Source of the DNA: Mucilaginibacter xinganensis
Lineage (GTDB): Bacteria > Bacteroidota > Bacteroidia > Sphingobacteriales > Sphingobacteriaceae
Direction of reading: 5' to 3'
DNA length: 64,000 nucleotides
Assembly: GCA_026225055.1 (NCBI GenBank)
Contig: JAMFSA010000105.1
Coordinates: 25,981-89,980 of the forward strand
Made by a program: the position numbers and the translations under genes. This document shows positions 18,607 through 29,291 of this stretch, one piece after another (the stretch's first letter is position 1; each line of letters opens with the position of its first letter). The notes under the pieces were generated by a model, which was not told where the DNA came from, did not search any database, and was given only the letters and a program-made list of their open reading frames with translations.

Positions 18607-19326
18607 ATGAAAGTAGCAGAAAAAATTGCAGAAAAAATTGCGGGAATGCCGGAGGGCAGCATTTTTCGCTACCAGGAGCTAAGTATAGAGCGTGAAGAAT
18701 ACACTGCAGCAACGAAAGCTATTGAACGCATGTTAAAAAATGGGCTGATCACCCGCGCTTCTACCGGCCTGTTTTATAAAGCCAAACGAACCGCATTCGG
18801 TATCCTGCAACCCGATGAGCAGGAATTGCTGAAGCCTTATTTGTTTTCAGCCGGGAAAAGGATCGCCTATATTACCGGGACGATGTTGTATAACCGGATG
18901 GGGCTAACCACGCAGGTGCCTAAAAACATTAAAATTGCTACCCGCGATAAACGGCTGGAGTTGACACTGGGTAACCAAAAGGTGACATCCATCAAAAGCT
19001 ACGCAGACATCAATGATGACAATTACCGCTACCTCGAATACCTCGACGCCATCAAAGACTTTAAAACGATACCCGACCTCAACAAGGAAGCAGCAGTCCG
19101 GCTATTGAAGGATGGCATCGGCAAACTGGAAGACCGGCAGCTTTTTAAGAAGCTTGCCTTAAAATATCCACCCCGCGTAAGGGCCTTGGCAGGGGCTTTG
19201 ATGGAGCTTGTTAGCCCTACGGAAGACCTTAATGCCCTGCGCAAGAGCCTTAACCCGCTCAGTACTTTTGAATTCGGACTGAACACGAACCTATTGCCGA
19301 ACAGCACCACCTGGAATATCGCCTGA
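18607..19326 (+). CDS. AbiEi/DUF6088-type antitoxin
   Basis: Winged-helix N-terminus (EGSIFRYQELSI...ATKAIERMLKNGLITRASTGLFYKA), followed by AbiEii-like NTase. Confidence 0.75.
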   Translation: MKVAEKIAEKIAGMPEGSIFRYQELSIEREEYTAATKAIERMLKNGLITRASTGLFYKAKRTAFGILQPDEQELLKPYLFSAGKRIAYITGTMLYNRMGLTTQVPKNIKIATRDKRLELTLGNQKVTSIKSYADINDDNYRYLEYLDAIKDFKTIPDLNKEAAVRLLKDGIGKLEDRQLFKKLALKYPPRVRALAGALMELVSPTEDLNALRKSLNPLSTFEFGLNTNLLPNSTTWNIA

Positions 19327-19328
19327 CC

Positions 19329-20298
19329 ATGACCTTGCACAACAACCCGGAACTGTTTAAAGACGCGATCACCGCGACCGCCCAGCAAATGAAAATTGCC
19401 GAGATCTATGTCGAAAAGGATTACTGGGTCACGCTGGCGTTAAAAACCATTTTTGAATCTGAAATCGGAAAGGAAGCCGTATTTAAAGGTGGAACTGCAC
19501 TGTCCAAATGCTATAAGTTGATCGAACGGTTTTCCGAGGACATCGATCTGGTCGTATTGCGGCGTGAAGGAGAAAGTGATAACCAGCTAAAAACAAAGAT
19601 CAGGAATCTGACCAACCTGGTAGGCACCGTCATGCCCGAGATTGAAGTAGAGGGGGTTGGGTATGAACCGCAAAACGGCACATACGTATGCCAGGGGGGA
19701 ATTCAAAGGTGAATTTGGGCAGATCCGCGAACACATCGTTGTCGAAGCCACCTGGCTGGGTAACTTCGAGCCTTATACCACTGCTGAAGTAAGCAGCTTT
19801 ATTGCCGAAATGATGCGAAGCAATGGACAGCAGGCATTGCTCGAGGAATATGGCTTGCAAGCCTTCACTGTCAGGGTGCTGACCAAAGAGCGCACGATTT
19901 GTGAAAAGATCATGAGCCTGGTCAGGTTCTCTTACACCGAAGAACCTTATGAAGATCTCGCCAAAAAGATCAGGCACGTTTATGATATATATATGTTGCT
20001 GAAAGATGCCGAAGTGGCCGCCTTTTTTGATTCGCAGGAGTTTGATAAATTGTTAAATATGGTCGGTAAGGATGATATTTTGACATATAAGAATAATAAC
20101 GGCTGGCTAAGCGCGCCGCCGCAAAATGCAATTATCTACGCAGAACCGGAAGCAACCTGGGCAGCAATCCGCCAACCCTACCGTACCACATTTAGAGATT
20201 TGGTGACAGGTAATCTGCCGGAAGAATCGGAATTGATCAATACCTTAAAACGTGTTTCCAAAAGACTTCAATCGGTGCCGTGGCAGGTCGGCGGATGA
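19329..20298 (+). pseudogene. AbiEii-type nucleotidyltransferase toxin, frameshifted
   Basis: VFKGGTALSKCYKLIERFSEDIDLVVLR NTase motif in frame 0, remainder in +1 frame; joining at GGGGG 19652-19656 restores the protein. Confidence 0.8.
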
Positions 20299-20393
20299 GA
20301 AGCATTAGACACCTTTATTTATTATGAAATCATAATAAGTTCGGCCGCGATTCAACAGGAGATGTCATCATCAGAGATTGTTGGTGACCTGGA

Positions 20394-23300
20394 TCAGACC
20401 GCATCGAGGATGCGTTCAGCTCTATTACGAAAACGGTAATCGGACAACACGTTATCAAAGGACATCAATAGCTTGGTCCGGTATTTTATGCTTTTGCTAT
20501 CATTGCCCTTAATGGCGCTGAAACCTGCAATGATAAACTGGGTGGCATGGTCATTGTCGCGAAGATGATCGTTTTTGGTAGGGTCTTTCTTTTTACTGAT
20601 GGCCTTGGAAAACAGGTTCACACAATCAAACGGTTCATCTTTGCAGGATATGGTCAGATATTTGGTCAGGTCCTCCGTTAAACGGAATGCATTTGAATTT
20701 ATATAAGCTTCGAGGAGTCCTTTCACATCTGCAAATTTGATGTTCTCCAGTTTGTAAAGCTGGAAGTTCAAGTCTTTAGAAGCCTCAGTGGGCTTGGAAA
20801 TTTTCAGTAAGAAAAATAATATCTCCAGGCATTTTTGTGGTGAGTCATCAAAGAGATAGAAATGCTCAAATGCTTCGTGTATCGCCCAGAAATGAGTTTC
20901 TTCACTGAACATCAGAAAGTCTGTAAAAAGTTTCTTTGCACTTGCTTTTCCTTTGAGATAGGAAATAAACAGGATGGTTGATACACCCCGCCTGTCGTCG
21001 TCACCGAGGTTCTTAACATGGATCAATTTGTCAAATATGGGCTGCAAGCGGTCAAAATCATAATTGGCCAGGTATTGCAGCGACCAAATGGCTGATGCTA
21101 GTACTTCGTTGCTCTCTTCCCTTATTAAGTGTTTTACAAACAATGTAAATGCCCGCTCACTATCCACGCGCATCAAGAACGCATACCGGTAATAAATCAC
21201 TGCACGGACCTGCGGTGATTCTTTTTGCAGCAAAATATCTATGATCTCAAAAACCTTGTCTTCATATTTTTTTTCATTGATATATACCAAATATTCGGCT
21301 GCTTTTCCCTTGCTGCTGTTAATGGCTGCCGTAACCAGTCCGTTAACCGATGTTTTATCCTGACGTTCCTTTTCTGCCCAATGCTTTGGCGTTTCTCCGT
21401 TCAAAGCCTCGTCAATAGCGAAATTTACAAGGTTGTCATTATAACAGTCACAATTAAAAAGATAGCCTATTGATGACAAGAAAAGTGATTGATCTGTCCG
21501 GAATTGATTTTTTTCAATGCCCCTCTCAATAAGTGGCAGTAAGCTACCTGCATCAACATTTGCTTCAGTCAAGCCATATATCGCGCGGACCTTGTATGTC
21601 GGATTGATATCATCATCCTCAACTAATGTTGCTACAAGGTCAATGTTCTCTTTTGTCGGATTCTTACTTAAATACTCTTTAAATGCCCAGGAATGTTCGT
21701 GTAATCCCCCTTTAAGAAAGCTCTCATCCCAGTTACGGTCATCGCTGTCGTATTTTTTAAATGAACTTATCCAGTGGCTGGGTCTCATTTTCGTGTAGGC
21801 TTGCTGCGACAATGGCCTTCCTACCGCTTGGGCGATGTTGGACTGTGAACTTAATTGGTCTACTTTATCCTTGAATTTGCGCGCGAGTTCCTGGTATTCC
21901 GTTTTTAATTCTTTCTGCTTTTCAAGAACTTCCTTGGGTAAACGCTTCATGAAAAAGTACTTAGTTAAGCCTATGGTCAAATAATGTCTTTTTTTGTCTG
22001 CCCGCTGATAAACGTGAATTTCATCTTTAACGGTTAGGTGCTTGATTAGTTCTAAGGCCTGCTGCTTATTTGGGGCGCTGAAATAAGGGAATGCTTTTTC
22101 AAAAAGTATCCGGAACTCGACATTCAGCCTGCCTTCATGATGGAGCATTTCATTTCTGTTCAAATGATGTAAAAGGCCGGAAACTTCAGCTGTATATAAT
22201 TCTACGTTAATGTCGTAAGCAAAGATCAATAAGCGCAAGTAGCTGTGATTAATATTATCTTTATAGTCAGCTATGAATTTTTTAAATATGTCATTGTTTT
22301 CGGCTGCTGCTTTTCTTAAACAAGAGGCCAATAACTTATAAAGCAATCCCGGGTTATCGATATCCGTATCGTCTTTCAGGTATACGTCCTTGTATTTGAA
22401 ATCACCATTAAAACCGAGATCTTTATACCGGGGATTGTTGATTTGCGCGTCCAGGTTATGTAATAACTGACCGATCACGACAAATGGAATTTTGTCAGTC
22501 AGATCCTTAATCAGGTTTTTCTCCGAGTGGTGGTCGCTGTTGCGTTCACCGTCAAAATAGTCCTCTGTAAAAAGCAGCTCTCTTATTTGCTCAAAAGCAA
22601 AGTTCGGTATATCACTGAGCATGTTTTCCAGCGCATTGAAATAACCGAAGGGGTCTGTGTCCCTGAAGTTTTCACATTTGGTAAAAAGTTCCAATACTTT
22701 CGGATTACTCCAGTCATTTAGGGTAAAGGAAAGCCAACGGAGCAAGCTTTGATCCCTAATTTTGTTCACGAAATCTAAAACTGTTTCATTGGGTTCAGAC
22801 AACTGGTTCCGAAGATACTGGGTGCTGACATGCCGAAGGTACTCGCCGGCATTGTTTCCTGATCGCCGGTCCGTGGGAAGATACTTTAAATACAGCTTCC
22901 ACATCAACGATGGCTTTTTTTGTGCAGGCTGATCTATCAGAAAATCCATGATCCCATTTTTAAAAACAGTTTCCGTCCAACCTTTGCCATAGGCATGTTC
23001 AAAGAAAACCGTTTTCAGGTTTAGCGAATTGCTGATATACTTTTTAAATAACTGTATTTCCTGTTCTGTAGGACTATCGATGACAGAAAACATGGAGATC
23101 AACAGGTGCTTGATATGGAAATATATGTTTTGTGATTTAAGGAGCTCGATAAGTTCTCTAATGTATCTTGCGTGGTCAAAATCTCGCAGGTAATTAACAA
23201 TCATTTTTACGGCCGACCGGATAAGGATCGACTGCTTCTGACTTTGGATATACTGGGTTAAAGAACGGTTGCCTTCTACAAAATCTTTAGCAAATACATA

Positions 23301-24981
23301 ATCATAAAATGACTGGTGGAAGAACTGTATCTGTTGCCGTCAACTTTTAATATGCGTTCACTTTCCAGGTAGGCGATCTCCTTATGATCGCCCTCAAATT
23401 GTTGCCGGCTGACCGAGATCCTTTGTTCGGCAAACATTTTTGATGCGATCCGGTAAAGCACCGATCTTAGTTTTTCTGATATGATCCCGGAGTTTGCGGT
23501 ATTAACGATCTTTTGCAACCAAAGCTCCGAATAAAGTTCCTGAATGCTGGAAAAGCCAGCCAGTGGCGCTGTCCTTTTTGCGTAGACAATGGAAAAAATA
23601 TTCAAATTGTTAGGTGTCCTTAACAGTAATAGCAACTTAGGCGATAGGGCATCATTCGGAAATTTGATTTTAACAAGCTGAGCCTTAACTTCTGCTTCGG
23701 AGAGCAAACCAACCTTGATCTTTTTAATCTCTTTATATATTTTTAAAGACGGGTCATATTCCAGGTCAAAGGTCCTGACGGATATAATGATCCGGACATT
23801 ACTATCATAGGTGAAATTATCAATCAATTGGCGGAAAACGTGCAGGTAATTCCGATCGGATGACATGGATTGAGATAGGGCATCTATCTGATCAATGAGA
23901 ATAACGGTAGTATTAAATTGCTGTTTACATTGCTCAATAAAATCAAATACGGGTATGGACAGATTAATCTTGGCCTGCAGGTCTTGCATGTTGGCGGGAT
24001 ATAACCTATCTGCTTTTAATGCAAGGACGGGGATGTCTTTTTTGGCCAGTTCATCATAGAGATCTTTGAGAATTACCGTCTTGCCAATCCCTGCATCACC
24101 GGCAAGCAGGCAGATATTTTTTTCTCTCCCGGCTTTATTTTTTTCAAGATCCGCGAAAACCCATTGAATTAACTGGCCTGTTTCCGAACGTTCAATATGT
24201 GAATCAGGTATTTCTTCTATCTCGTTATTTTGAAACCTTTTAAAAGCTCTGATTCGATTTCCTGTTTTTGCAGTACTTTATTAGCAAAACGTTGAAAATC
24301 ATTTTTGAGTTCTATAATATGACTGTTATCCGTTACAGTACGGACTTTAAAGAACAGGGGCGTAATATGTGCTATGGCGGGTTCATAGAGCAAACTATCC
24401 AGGTCCGCCGGCAAAATCTTTTTTACTTTGATCGCCGATAAAATATCAATTACCTGGAATGTTGGATCATTTATCTTTAGGGGTGCCAGTGTCGGGAAAT
24501 TAAGATTTTCTTTTATCAAGCTATCCAACTTTGGTTCAGTGGCTATCTTGTGCTTAAATTGGTCAATAAAATTTGAACATTCATTGGCTAAGCCGCCCGA
24601 GATGGCAATGTAATATTCGAATTGGGAACGATCATGGATCAGCGTGGGATCTAATAAGCTGTATAAAACAAATTTCGTGATCTCCTTGCCCAGCATGTCC
24701 TTGCTTAAGCTTTTATCATACTTTTTACATTGGATCAATCCATAGTTTTTGCCATCTTTTATTAACGCGCAGTCACGTCCCTGATCCCGAACGCCATTCA
24801 TCAAGCTGATCGTGTCATATGGCAAGAATTCGGAACGGACTATTTTTATCTTGTAAATACTGTAGATCAGTTCCTCGAAACGCCGATGGTCAGAAACCAT
24901 ATTATACGGAAAGGATTTACCCTCGTAAGAAACGGGATCACTTTTTATATCTTCCGGCTGTTCATAGCTGATCATTGACAT
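20394..24981 (-). pseudogene. Avs-like antiphage STAND NTPase: N-terminal PD-(D/E)xK-like nuclease, nSTAND ATPase, long C-terminal repeat region; two frameshifts
   Basis: GVRDQGRDCALIKDGKNYGLIQCKKY nuclease-like motif; CLLAGDAGIGKTVIL Walker A (minus strand around 24080-24120); TVILIDQIDALSQS Walker B; QFFHQSFYDYVFA motif spans a frameshift; C-terminal ORF of 936 aa. Confidence 0.75.
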
Positions 24982-25004
24982 TTGTTAAAATTAACCCGAT
25001 TCTT

Positions 25005-25786
25005 TCAATTTAATGAGCTTGTTGAGAAATCGATAAGTACAGCTAAATCAGATGGTGAAACTTTCTCAAATAAATATCTTTCTTTTAATACGTTACATAT
25101 TTTATCATTGAAAACGGATTGACCCGCATTCGCGCCTTTATCAAATGTGCAGAAATAATCTATTTCGTAGGTGATATGCAATGCTACTGAATCACCATCG
25201 CTGCGTTCGCTTAAGGCTGCACTCAATTTTTTATACTACCGGCATACAAGGAGATCGCTGTAAATATTGGCAAATGACCTAAGTCATTAGAATTAATGAG
25301 GTTCTTAAACTGGATATAACCTACGTTTAGTTCTTCCAGCAGTTTCAATATCGCGCTGTATCTGTCACTCCTGATAAAATAATCCTCATCAGGAACGTAG
25401 TACCATTCTTTTTTTACATGCGGATTTATCAACTTTCCAAATCTCCTGTCAGGTAAAATTTTAAAGCCCATGCCTATCGCTTTAGGAAGATAAATATCCT
25501 CGTAAGTAGAATTGCCGGGATGGATGCCGGGATTAGAAAAAATGGAGATAGTTCCTTCACTTCCACTTACCAATATCGGTTGCGGATGTGATAGGATTGA
25601 TTGCCGCTGATCTTTTTTTAGCACCTCATAAGTAAGGATCGTTTCGGAAATAAAAGGAATTATTTTTCCTTTCAATATTGCCTCATGAATTTTTCGGTAA
25701 TCCTCACGGGCGGAGGAATTAATGTTTGCTGGTTTTTCGGGATCAACCACAAATTCATAAACATTTTTATCAAAAGTTACTCTCAT
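25005..25786 (-). pseudogene. PIN-domain-like protein split by a frameshift
   Basis: MRVTFDKNVYEFVVDP and SDGDSVALHITYEIDYFCTFDKGAN; one extra A in the A6 run joins the two ORFs as SIKKLSAALSERSDGD. Confidence 0.6.
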
Positions 25787-25858
25787 CCTAAATGATTAAG
25801 TTAAAAAATAATACGATGTTTCACACCGTCAAAATAAACGCCATCGACGCGAGTTTTC

Positions 25859-27556
25859 TCAACCCTCATCAACATTCACATTAATTGTAGTATTCGTCAA
25901 ATGCACAGGCGACTGCGGTCCTTCCCAGACGCTACCGTTAACAAGATATAACTCGTAATAAACCAACCATTCCGCGACCCAAGGAATAGTGAGTTCAGCC
26001 ACCCGGCTAGATTCGGTCCATTTCAGATCTGGCGGGAAACTAAGACACAAGCTATGGTCTTTATACATGTGGATTTTATGGGATGTCTCAATTTCTGGGT
26101 GGAGTACCGTTGTTTTTGGCTCCTTCCCTACCACATATTCGATCAGAATCTTGTAAGCCCGAGTTCCCCCTGTCGGGGTAATCCAGCCGGTACATTTTAA
26201 TACCTTATTTTCAATCCTACATTTCAAAAAGGAGAATTTTTTTTCAATAAGAGTTTGCTGAAATTTAAGGGCGCCAAACTTATGGTCGCGCCTTTTGGGA
26301 ATATACGGCGGATGTGAAAAATGAAAGCGGTGAGGCTGGTTTTGGACAACAGCCGGGTCTTTAGTAATATGTCCGAATTCGTTTGTGCCTGCCGCTCCTG
26401 TTGCCAGTAAAGTCGCAGCCTGTCGCAATGGTGATGATGAAGCCGGATTTTGCAGCACTGAACCTGGGCTGAAAGCCCTGTTTACCGTACGGTCTCCGAA
26501 CGATTGCTTTAATGTCATGGTATAGTCGTCGTGGCCTTTTGAAAGTTTATCGTTTCGCAATAAAGCCAGGAAAGCGGAGTGCCATTCATTGAAGGTCTTT
26601 TTTAGTCGGCTGTCAACGGCCCATTTATCTGCAAAATTTTCATTGGGGTTTACCGGGTTAGCGATCCATTTGATGCCGTTCCGGTTTTCAATGTATGCGG
26701 GCATTTTCTCTACAATACCGTAAATTATATCGAAAAATAAATTTGACGGCGTATTCCTGATTACCTCAGTATAAGATAATGCAGCAAGTGTTGTTATTAT
26801 AACAGAAATAGGCCGCAGGTCGTCATCCCCATACATTTGATCCCTATGCCGCTTCATTAATTGTATACCACGCTGTAACGGTGTCCTGACCTTATATTCC
26901 GGGATTTTATCCATGCTCATTTTCAGTTCTGCTGAAAGCATATTTCGGATTTGGTCAGCCTGAAATTTCATAACTTCGAGGAACCATAGCGCATAGCCTT
27001 CGGGGTTACTTCCCATCCATTCACTGGTATAAGTATGATATTGCGGATGGCGGTCATCGGTAATCTTGATCGCATGCATTGCATATTTTTCAGGGACGCC
27101 GAGCGTGACGAATTGCATATAGTTATCAGCAACTGCAGGAACAATGTCAAGATGAAAGCGTGTGGCCTCGCTGTAAATTAATCGCCAGCACCTGTGCTTC
27201 TCCCGTAACATCCGTTGGTAATTCGAATCTTTGTTTAGCCTGTAAGCAATTAATTGCTTAATCCGGTACTGGCTGTCCGGCAAATTAATCATCAGCCAGC
27301 AAGTGGTATCCACGTCGAACTCGCATTCTTCATGATCCGGCCGTACTACTGTGCCAATCCTAAAAGAACCCTGGGGTACGAGCTTTGGTTTATAAATGGC
27401 AAGGCTCCCCAGTGGGTCTGCCAAGAAACGACCGACCGCTTCATAGCGTTCAATCGCGTCCTGGTATTGCCTGTCTGTCAGGTCGATTGACTTGGCTAAT
27501 TTTTCCAGGTTTGCTCCCGCCTGTTGCCGGTGGGATAAACTTAATGTGTTGATCAT
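25859..27556 (-). CDS. CBASS CD-NTase (SMODS nucleotidyltransferase) with C-terminal E2-like/AGS-C-like domain
   Basis: QGSFRIGTVVRPDHEECEFDVDTTC and FHLDIVP catalytic motifs; C-terminus HKIHMYKDHSLCLSFPPDLKW...TIPWVAEWLVYYELYL. Confidence 0.85.
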   Translation of the reverse strand: MINTLSLSHRQQAGANLEKLAKSIDLTDRQYQDAIERYEAVGRFLADPLGSLAIYKPKLVPQGSFRIGTVVRPDHEECEFDVDTTCWLMINLPDSQYRIKQLIAYRLNKDSNYQRMLREKHRCWRLIYSEATRFHLDIVPAVADNYMQFVTLGVPEKYAMHAIKITDDRHPQYHTYTSEWMGSNPEGYALWFLEVMKFQADQIRNMLSAELKMSMDKIPEYKVRTPLQRGIQLMKRHRDQMYGDDDLRPISVIITTLAALSYTEVIRNTPSNLFFDIIYGIVEKMPAYIENRNGIKWIANPVNPNENFADKWAVDSRLKKTFNEWHSAFLALLRNDKLSKGHDDYTMTLKQSFGDRTVNRAFSPGSVLQNPASSSPLRQAATLLATGAAGTNEFGHITKDPAVVQNQPHRFHFSHPPYIPKRRDHKFGALKFQQTLIEKKFSFLKCRIENKVLKCTGWITPTGGTRAYKILIEYVVGKEPKTTVLHPEIETSHKIHMYKDHSLCLSFPPDLKWTESSRVAELTIPWVAEWLVYYELYLVNGSVWEGPQSPVHLTNTTINVNVDEG

Positions 27557-27557
27557 C

Positions 27558-28682
27558 TTATATTATTTTAATAGTGGGTACAAAACTGTTGTTAACTTTA
27601 TTTTGGTCGTAGATAAGCAAATTGAGGTCTGCTTTAGGCATCCATGTACGGCCAAATTCTACTGCTGCCGAAACCGGCATTGCAGGAAAGACGTGCAACG
27701 TGTTTTGTTGCCCATGTCTTAATTTGATCTCATCATAAATTTTACGGCAAATTTGCCTGAACTCAATTAGTAATTCTTTACTGCGCATGAAATCATTATT
27801 CGGATCATTTACAGCAATTTCCCAAACGGCATGCGGCTCGCTGATAACCTGGCTAATTCGTTCATCGGTAATATGCCTGCTTAGGGATATCTTTAATACA
27901 GGGGTTCCTGTAAAACTTTCAGGACGTATTATACTAAAAACATGCTTATGGATATGAGTCTGCCACTCCCAACTTGCAGGTTCGCGATGCCGCTGGTAAA
28001 CATCCGCCGGAAAAATATCGGACAATAAAGTTCCGAACTTTATAAGCAGGGGCATCGGTGCCAACCCAAATACGGAAAAATGTTGAACGGGGTGATTGCC
28101 TTTCAAGGGGAGCATATGCTGGGCGAACATATCGGTCAGCTGCTTTTCTTGCAAATTCCAATACCCTGGGGTGTGATCGTTGAATGATAAATTCTTAATG
28201 CCCAATTCTATTGGCCGTATGGAAACGGGATATCGATAGGGCAGCATAGCGTAAGCAGCATCCCGATAATTGAGCGGCACCTGCTCTTGCCCAATGTTCG
28301 CACCAAACAAAACGACATGGCTTTGTTTTTCAGCTGTGAGCCCGGTTAATATACTGATTCGTTGTTCATGTCTGGCCTTCATCTCGATCAACCTCCGCGC
28401 AGGATGTTCCGATTCCTGCTCTCGATCCACGAGTCGGTGGTGCCGGTCGCAGAGCAACATAAGATTGGAAAGATCCCTTTTCAGCAATGAAGAAAATACC
28501 GGGTCGTACCTAGGCCCGCCTATGCTATCGGCATAGATATGCGCGATATAGGCGCTGTTAAATTCCGCCTTTGTCAATTCATCATAAAACAAGGGCTCAT
28601 TACAGTCTTCGTACTGACAACGTCCTGCTGACATTCCCCAAAGCCTTAATTTAACCGACTCCGGTATTTTCGTTACAGACAT
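27558..28682 (-). CDS. cap5: CBASS effector, HNH endonuclease-SAVED (Cap5-like)
   Basis: AHIYADSIGG...RDLSNLMLLCDRHHRLVDRE HNH motif; SAVED-like C-terminus; adjacent to CD-NTase. Start chosen at MSVTKIP (TAA-A-ATG with the upstream small ORF). Confidence 0.85.
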   Translation of the reverse strand: MSVTKIPESVKLRLWGMSAGRCQYEDCNEPLFYDELTKAEFNSAYIAHIYADSIGGPRYDPVFSSLLKRDLSNLMLLCDRHHRLVDREQESEHPARRLIEMKARHEQRISILTGLTAEKQSHVVLFGANIGQEQVPLNYRDAAYAMLPYRYPVSIRPIELGIKNLSFNDHTPGYWNLQEKQLTDMFAQHMLPLKGNHPVQHFSVFGLAPMPLLIKFGTLLSDIFPADVYQRHREPASWEWQTHIHKHVFSIIRPESFTGTPVLKISLSRHITDERISQVISEPHAVWEIAVNDPNNDFMRSKELLIEFRQICRKIYDEIKLRHGQQNTLHVFPAMPVSAAVEFGRTWMPKADLNLLIYDQNKVNNSFVPTIKII

Positions 28683-28683
28683 T

Positions 28684-28857
28684 TTACTTCTCCTTTCGCA
28701 CACCTTTAAAAGGATCGCCGTCTTTTTTTACGTCCATAAATCTGCCTGTTTCTGTGTCTCTTTTTACCCACTGTTCTGTTTGCGGATTATAAGTTTGACT
28801 GCGCTCTCTTACTGCGCCATTGCGATGTCCATCGCTTGGTTTACCATTTGTCGCCAT
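28684..28857 (-). CDS. 57-aa small protein preceding Cap5 (not in the supplied ORF track)
   Basis: MATNGKPSDGHRNGAVRERSQTYNPQTEQWVKRDTETGRFMDVKKDGDPFKGVRKEK*, stop codon 1 nt from cap5 ATG. Confidence 0.75.
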   Translation of the reverse strand: MATNGKPSDGHRNGAVRERSQTYNPQTEQWVKRDTETGRFMDVKKDGDPFKGVRKEK

Positions 28858-29070
28858 CTCGTTTTATTTAAGGATGAAACATTCATAAAACTACCATGCG
28901 TCACGTGCCAGGTAGCATTTTCCGGTATCAGGAATAAGAAATATGGAGAGAATAACGGCGGGCTGTTTGGAAAAATATAAAACTTTCCTACTTTAGGTGC
29001 TGTTAAGAAAATAACATGTCATACAAGTGCATCACCGGCGCAAGCCGGCCTGATTAGCTTTGAAACACTT

Positions 29071-29106
29071 AGCCTGATTTTGGACTCGTACTCCTGATCA
29101 GGCTTT
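29071..29106 (+). terminator. Hairpin, possible terminator/insulator between divergent units
   Basis: AGCCTGAT...ATCAGGCT followed by TTCTTATTTAT. Confidence 0.45.
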
Positions 29107-29291
29107 CTTATTTATATAAAGAACAATTCTTTTAAGAATAACTAAATTTACGCGTTTTCTACAGAAATATTCATTTTATAAATGATTTAATTACTAACAC
29201 TGCGTTATTTTGTCCACAATAGCCCAAATTTTAAAACAAATGGTGTTTTTAACTAAAATTTAATACCTTAGTTGATGTTACTGCCTGGCAT

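Noticed and set aside
25859-27556. Calling the CD-NTase gene a generic nucleotidyltransferase toxin (MNT/HEPN type)
   Set aside because: GS...EFDVD...LDIVP spacing, size and the adjacent HNH-SAVED gene fit CBASS far better.
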